The notes beneath the pieces were generated by a model. It had not been told where the DNA came from and did not search any database. It was given only the letters and a program-made list of their open reading frames with translations. Made by a program: the position numbers and the translations under genes. A DNA stretch of 64,000 nt from Sphingomonas pruni NBRC 15498 (GTDB taxonomy: Bacteria > Pseudomonadota > Alphaproteobacteria > Sphingomonadales > Sphingomonadaceae): positions 31,997 to 95,996 of the forward strand of contig NZ_BCYZ01000010.1 in NCBI RefSeq assembly GCF_001598455.1. Direction: 5' to 3'. This document shows positions 60,921 to 64,000 of this stretch, in pieces. Each line of letters opens with the position of its first letter. Positions within the stretch are counted from its first letter, which is position 1.

Positions 60921-63598
60921 TGCGCCGGCTCCATCGCCGCCGCGGCCGGCTGCCGCAGCGTACGGCGCAGCAATACCTCGGACCCAAGGTCGGTGCCCGG
61001 CACCGGCGCGAAGCCCGCTTCGCGTTCGAGCATCAATGCGGCACGGTTCTCGCAGCTCTCGACCGCCTCGATCGCACCGATTCCCTCCGCTTCGGCATAG
61101 CGAACGATGTGCTCGACCAGGGTCCAGCTGACGCCCTTGCCCTTGAAGTCTCCGCGGACCGAAACCGCCAGTTCGGCGCGTTCGCGATCCGGATCGCACG
61201 CGAGCAAAGCCGACGCGATCGCAGTGCCGTCCGGCGCGAACGCCAGGAAATGCATCGTCCGCCAATAGTCTATCTGGGTCATCGCCACGAGCCGGTCGCG
61301 GCCGACGTCGCGCAGGCCGGTCAGGAAGCGGAACCGCAAATCGTCGGTCGTGACATGGTGGAAGAGATCGGCCAGCGCATCCTCGTCATCGGGCAGGATC
61401 GGCCGCACGTGCATCGTCACGCCGCCGCGCGTCGTCAAATTGGCGGCCCATTCCATTGGCGCCGGCCGGATAACGAGCCGCGAACCCGAATCGTCGAGCG
61501 ACAGCCCGATCCGGGCGTCGAGCGCGATCGCGCCATGCTCGTCGACGAGCAGCGGATTGATATCGAGCTCGGCGATTTCGGGCAGGTCGATGACCAGTGC
61601 CGACACCGCATTGAGTGCGCGCACGACGGCGTCCGTATCGACCGCAGGCACGTCGCGATAGGCGCCGAGCAGAGTCGCCACGCGCGTACTCTCGATCATT
61701 TCGCCCGCCAGCACGCTGTCGAGCGGCGGTAGCCCGAATGCGACGTCGCGCGTCACCTGGACCGCCTTGCCGCCGGCACCGAAGGCGATCACCGGCCCAA
61801 AGGTCGGATCCCGCGCGATGCCGATCAACAGTTCGCGGCCGGAAGAAGACTTGACCATGGTCTCGATCTCGAACCCGGTGATCGATGCTTCGGGGTGATC
61901 GTGTTTCAACATGGTCGTCATATCCGCGGCGGCGCGCTGCGCGTCCTCGGCGGTGGCGACGTTGAGCGCGACGCCGCCGACATCCGACTTATGCGGCAAC
62001 TGCGGCGATACCACCTTCACCGCATAGGGTGGGGGGAGATCGGCACAGACCTGCGCTATCGCATCCTGGTCCCGGGCCAGCATTCCCCGCACCACGGGGA
62101 TGCCATAAGCGCCGATCACCGCTTTCGCCTCGGTCGCGGAGAGTTGCTGGCGACCCGCATTGCGGGCGCCGACGATGACGGCGCGAGCACGGGCGCGGTC
62201 GCTGGCAGGAACGAGTTGGCGGGCAGGGGCGCGCATCAGCGCCTCGCGGGCGGCGCTCGCTTTGGCGAGATAGCCGAACGCGCGGACGGCGTCGTCCAGA
62301 TTGTCGAAGACGGGTATACCGGCGGCGTCGAACAGCGTTCTCGCCGCTTCGGCGTTGCGCGGCCCCATCCAGCACGCGATCAGCGGCTTGGCGGCGGCCG
62401 ATTCCGCCCGTGCGGCGATCACGTCCCTGGCGATCTCTTCGCCCGTTGCGACGGCGGTCGGGCAATGGATGATCAGCGCCGCGTCGACCGCCGGATCGGC
62501 GAGGACGGCGCGCGTGGCGACAGAGAAGCGCTCGGCCCGTGCGTCGCCGACGACATCGACCGGATTGGCGCGCGACCATGCCGCCGGCAGGTCGGGATCG
62601 AGCGCGGTGATCGTATCGGCGGACAGGTTGGCCAGCCTGACGCCGACGCCCGGCAAGGCATCGGCCGCGAGCACGCCCGCGCCGCCGCCGTTCGACACGA
62701 TCGCCAGACGATCGCCGTAGGGCGGCCGGTAGCGCGACAGGATTTGCGCGGCATCGAACAACTCGGCCAGCGTGTCGACCAGGATGATGCCCGCACGGCG
62801 GAAGGCGGCGGCATAGACGTCGTACGATCCGGTCAGCGCGCCGGTATGCGAAAACGCCGCCCGGCACGCAGCCGCGTTTCGGCCGGCCTTGATCGCGATT
62901 ACCGGTTTGATGCGCGATGCCGCGCGCGCCGCCGACATGAACTTGGCCGGGTTGGTAACCTGCTCAACGTAGAGCAGGATCGCATCGGTATGCGGATCGC
63001 CGGCGTAGAAGTCGATCAGGTCGCCCAGATCGACATCGGCCATGTCGCCGAGCGATACGACTCCCGAAAAGCCGACATGACGGTCGGCCGCCCAGTCGAG
63101 CATCGCGGTGACGAGCGCGCCGCTCTGCGACAGGAAGGCGAGCCGCCCGGCGGCCGCATTGCGCGGCGCGAACGAGGCGTTGAGTGCGACATGCGGAAGC
63201 AGCAATCCCAGGCAATTGGGACCGATGAGACGGACATCGTGCGGCCGCGCGGCGTCGAGCATGGCCTGGCGCGCGGTAGCGTCATGGGGAACCGTCGAAA
63301 TGACGGTCACGACCCGCGTGCCGATCGCGCCCAATTGTTCGATGATCGCCGGGATGGTCACGGCAGGAGTGACGACGATCGCGAGATCGGGTTTGCGCGG
63401 CAGATCGGCGATCGATGCCACCCACCAGACGTCATCCAGCTCGACTTTGTCGGGGTTCACCGCGAACACCGTCCCGGCGAAACCGCCATCGATGATATTT
63501 TCCAGCACGCGCGTGCCGAGCGAGCCGGCCTTGCTCGATCCGCCGATGACGGCGATCGGTTGCGGATGATTGAGCGCGTCGAGATGTCGGATCGTCAT
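60917..63598 (-). CDS. ADP-forming acyl-CoA synthetase fused to a GNAT acetyltransferase domain
   Basis: 893 residues. The CoA-binding domain (IAVIGGSSKAGSLGTRVLENI) is followed by two succinyl-CoA ligase-like domains (LIGPNCLGLLLP, FLSQSGALVTAMLDWA) and an ATP-grasp domain (YAVKVVSPQLPHKSDVGGVAL). The C-terminal GNAT domain has VRPILPDDEDALADLF and VRGDFKGKGVSWTLVEHI. This is the layout of PatZ/Pka lysine acetyltransferases. The ligase-type catalytic His is kept (AFSHTGALTGSYD, His251), so acetate-CoA ligase activity may survive. The last gene of its unit is the quinone reductase. Confidence 0.88.
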   Translation of the reverse strand: MTIRHLDALNHPQPIAVIGGSSKAGSLGTRVLENIIDGGFAGTVFAVNPDKVELDDVWWVASIADLPRKPDLAIVVTPAVTIPAIIEQLGAIGTRVVTVISTVPHDATARQAMLDAARPHDVRLIGPNCLGLLLPHVALNASFAPRNAAAGRLAFLSQSGALVTAMLDWAADRHVGFSGVVSLGDMADVDLGDLIDFYAGDPHTDAILLYVEQVTNPAKFMSAARAASRIKPVIAIKAGRNAAACRAAFSHTGALTGSYDVYAAAFRRAGIILVDTLAELFDAAQILSRYRPPYGDRLAIVSNGGGAGVLAADALPGVGVRLANLSADTITALDPDLPAAWSRANPVDVVGDARAERFSVATRAVLADPAVDAALIIHCPTAVATGEEIARDVIAARAESAAAKPLIACWMGPRNAEAARTLFDAAGIPVFDNLDDAVRAFGYLAKASAAREALMRAPARQLVPASDRARARAVIVGARNAGRQQLSATEAKAVIGAYGIPVVRGMLARDQDAIAQVCADLPPPYAVKVVSPQLPHKSDVGGVALNVATAEDAQRAAADMTTMLKHDHPEASITGFEIETMVKSSSGRELLIGIARDPTFGPVIAFGAGGKAVQVTRDVAFGLPPLDSVLAGEMIESTRVATLLGAYRDVPAVDTDAVVRALNAVSALVIDLPEIAELDINPLLVDEHGAIALDARIGLSLDDSGSRLVIRPAPMEWAANLTTRGGVTMHVRPILPDDEDALADLFHHVTTDDLRFRFLTGLRDVGRDRLVAMTQIDYWRTMHFLAFAPDGTAIASALLACDPDRERAELAVSVRGDFKGKGVSWTLVEHIVRYAEAEGIGAIEAVESCENRAALMLEREAGFAPVPGTDLGSEVLLRRTLRQPAAAAMEPAQ

Positions 63599-63691
63599 GA
63601 TGTCAATTTCCGCCAAAGTCAGTGGGTCGGGCGGACTGTGCCGGGCGGACCAATCGATCTCCATCCGTATTGCCCCGGATGCCGGCCGATC

Positions 63692-63712
63692 CCGTCTACG
63701 GGTTACTACGCA
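63692..63712 (-). promoter_or_regulatory. Candidate FixJ-type site 7, between the acyl-CoA synthetase gene and hemA
   Basis: On the minus strand it reads TGCGTA-GTA-ACCC-GTAGACGG, close to site 4. It lies 94 bp before the synthetase start and 53 bp before the hemA start, so either or both could be controlled. Confidence 0.4.
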
Positions 63713-63764
63713 TTTGGATTCGGCCGGGATTCGCGCATCCCGCGCCGACACCGGGAGAGCACAT

Positions 63765-64000
63765 TTGCCGTACCAACGACTATTCACCCAGGCGATCGAC
63801 CGGCTGCATGCCGAGGGGCGGTATCGCGTGTTCATCGACATCTTGCGCAACAAGGGGATGTTTCCCAACGCGCGGTGTTTTGCCGGGCATAATGGGCCGA
63901 TGCCGATCACGGTGTGGTGCTCGAACGATTATCTGGCGATGGGCCAGCACCCCAAGGTGATCGCGGCGATGGAGGAAGCGCTGCACGATGTCGGCGCAGG
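63765..64000 (+). CDS. hemA: 5-aminolevulinate synthase, N-terminal part (gene continues off the right edge)
   Basis: 78 codons to the window edge. MPYQRLFTQAIDRLHAEGRY and VFIDILRNKGMFPNA, then ITVWCSNDYLAMGQHPKVI and AMEEALHDVGAG, are the family N-terminus. The enzyme joins glycine and succinyl-CoA with PLP to make 5-aminolevulinate, the first step of heme synthesis in alphaproteobacteria. TTG at 63765 is the start, with GGGAGAG before it. With hemN it forms the heme-supply arm of the cluster. Confidence 0.93.
   Translation, partial: MPYQRLFTQAIDRLHAEGRYRVFIDILRNKGMFPNARCFAGHNGPMPITVWCSNDYLAMGQHPKVIAAMEEALHDVGA

Noticed and set aside
48346..63712. Canonical FNR boxes (TTGAT-N4-ATCAA) before the microaerobic genes
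   Set aside because: I looked upstream of the main starts and found none convincing; only the TACGTA-type motif recurs.
61895..63892. 665-residue plus-strand open frame opposite the acyl-CoA synthetase
   Set aside because: Arg/Gly/Asp-rich shadow; the minus frame has complete ligase and GNAT motifs.
1..64000. CRISPR array or rRNA genes
   Set aside because: No regularly spaced direct repeats of 24-40 bp with unique spacers and no rRNA-like sequence were seen; the repeats present are dyads or short tandem copies.

Overview
The window looks like chromosomal DNA from a high-GC alphaproteobacterium of the Sphingomonadales, most likely a Sphingomonas-like strain. The grounds are the large TonB-dependent receptors, the System I cytochrome c maturation genes, the 5-aminolevulinate synthase (C4) route to heme, a FixL/FixJ/Fnr oxygen-response set, and small dyad repeats of the kind seen between sphingomonad genes. 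No database search was possible, so the lineage is an inference.

Layout. 1-0.5 kb: the N-terminal part of a tyrosine integrase and a 47-bp copy of the 3' end of tRNA-Val(CAC), which mark the edge of an integrated element lying to the left. 0.6-2.4 kb: a GST-arr (rifampin ADP-ribosyltransferase) gene pair divergent from a TetR regulator. 2.4-5.1 kb: an arsenic operon, arsR-arsC-acr3-arsH. 5.2-10 kb: a TonB receptor, a 2OG-Fe(II) oxygenase, tRNA-His and a Leu/Glu-type amino-acid dehydrogenase. 10.1-15 kb: the tightly overlapping cytochrome c maturation operon ccmC-D-E-F-G-H plus a TPR gene; ccmH carries a palindromic repeat inserted in its signal-peptide region. 15-19.5 kb: alanine dehydrogenase with a divergent Lrp regulator, Kup potassium transporter, a 2'-5' RNA ligase-like protein and tRNA-Met. 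19.5-20.9 kb: a small insert with a DUF4238-type gene, bounded by a 15-bp direct repeat of the tRNA-Met 3' end. 20.9-21.4 kb: a nest of inverted repeats.

21.5-47.8 kb is a pectin / rhamnogalacturonan-I utilisation locus. It holds oligogalacturonate lyase, an IclR regulator, a secreted protein of unknown function, a PL26-like exo-lyase, two CE12-like acetylesterases, another esterase, a PL11 endolyase, a large TonB receptor, GH28, L-rhamnose mutarotase, GH35 beta-galactosidase, GH105 unsaturated glycuronyl hydrolase, a sugar MFS transporter, a FadR-type GntR regulator and a GH51 arabinofuranosidase. Together these would deacetylate and cut the RG-I backbone, strip galactan and arabinan side chains, import the products and finish them inside the cell.

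48.4-64 kb is an oxygen-limitation cluster. It contains three tandem-type universal stress proteins, two flavodoxin-fold quinone reductases, an NRAMP-related transporter, a Trp-rich small protein, anaerobic hemN, ompW, a heme-PAS FixL with FixJ, a lone receiver protein, an Fe-S type Fnr regulator, an MgtC/DUF4010 membrane protein, an ADP-forming acyl-CoA synthetase fused to a GNAT domain, and the start of hemA. A recurring motif, roughly TACGTA-N3-TCCC, lies before several of these genes and is a candidate FixJ-type operator defining a local regulon.
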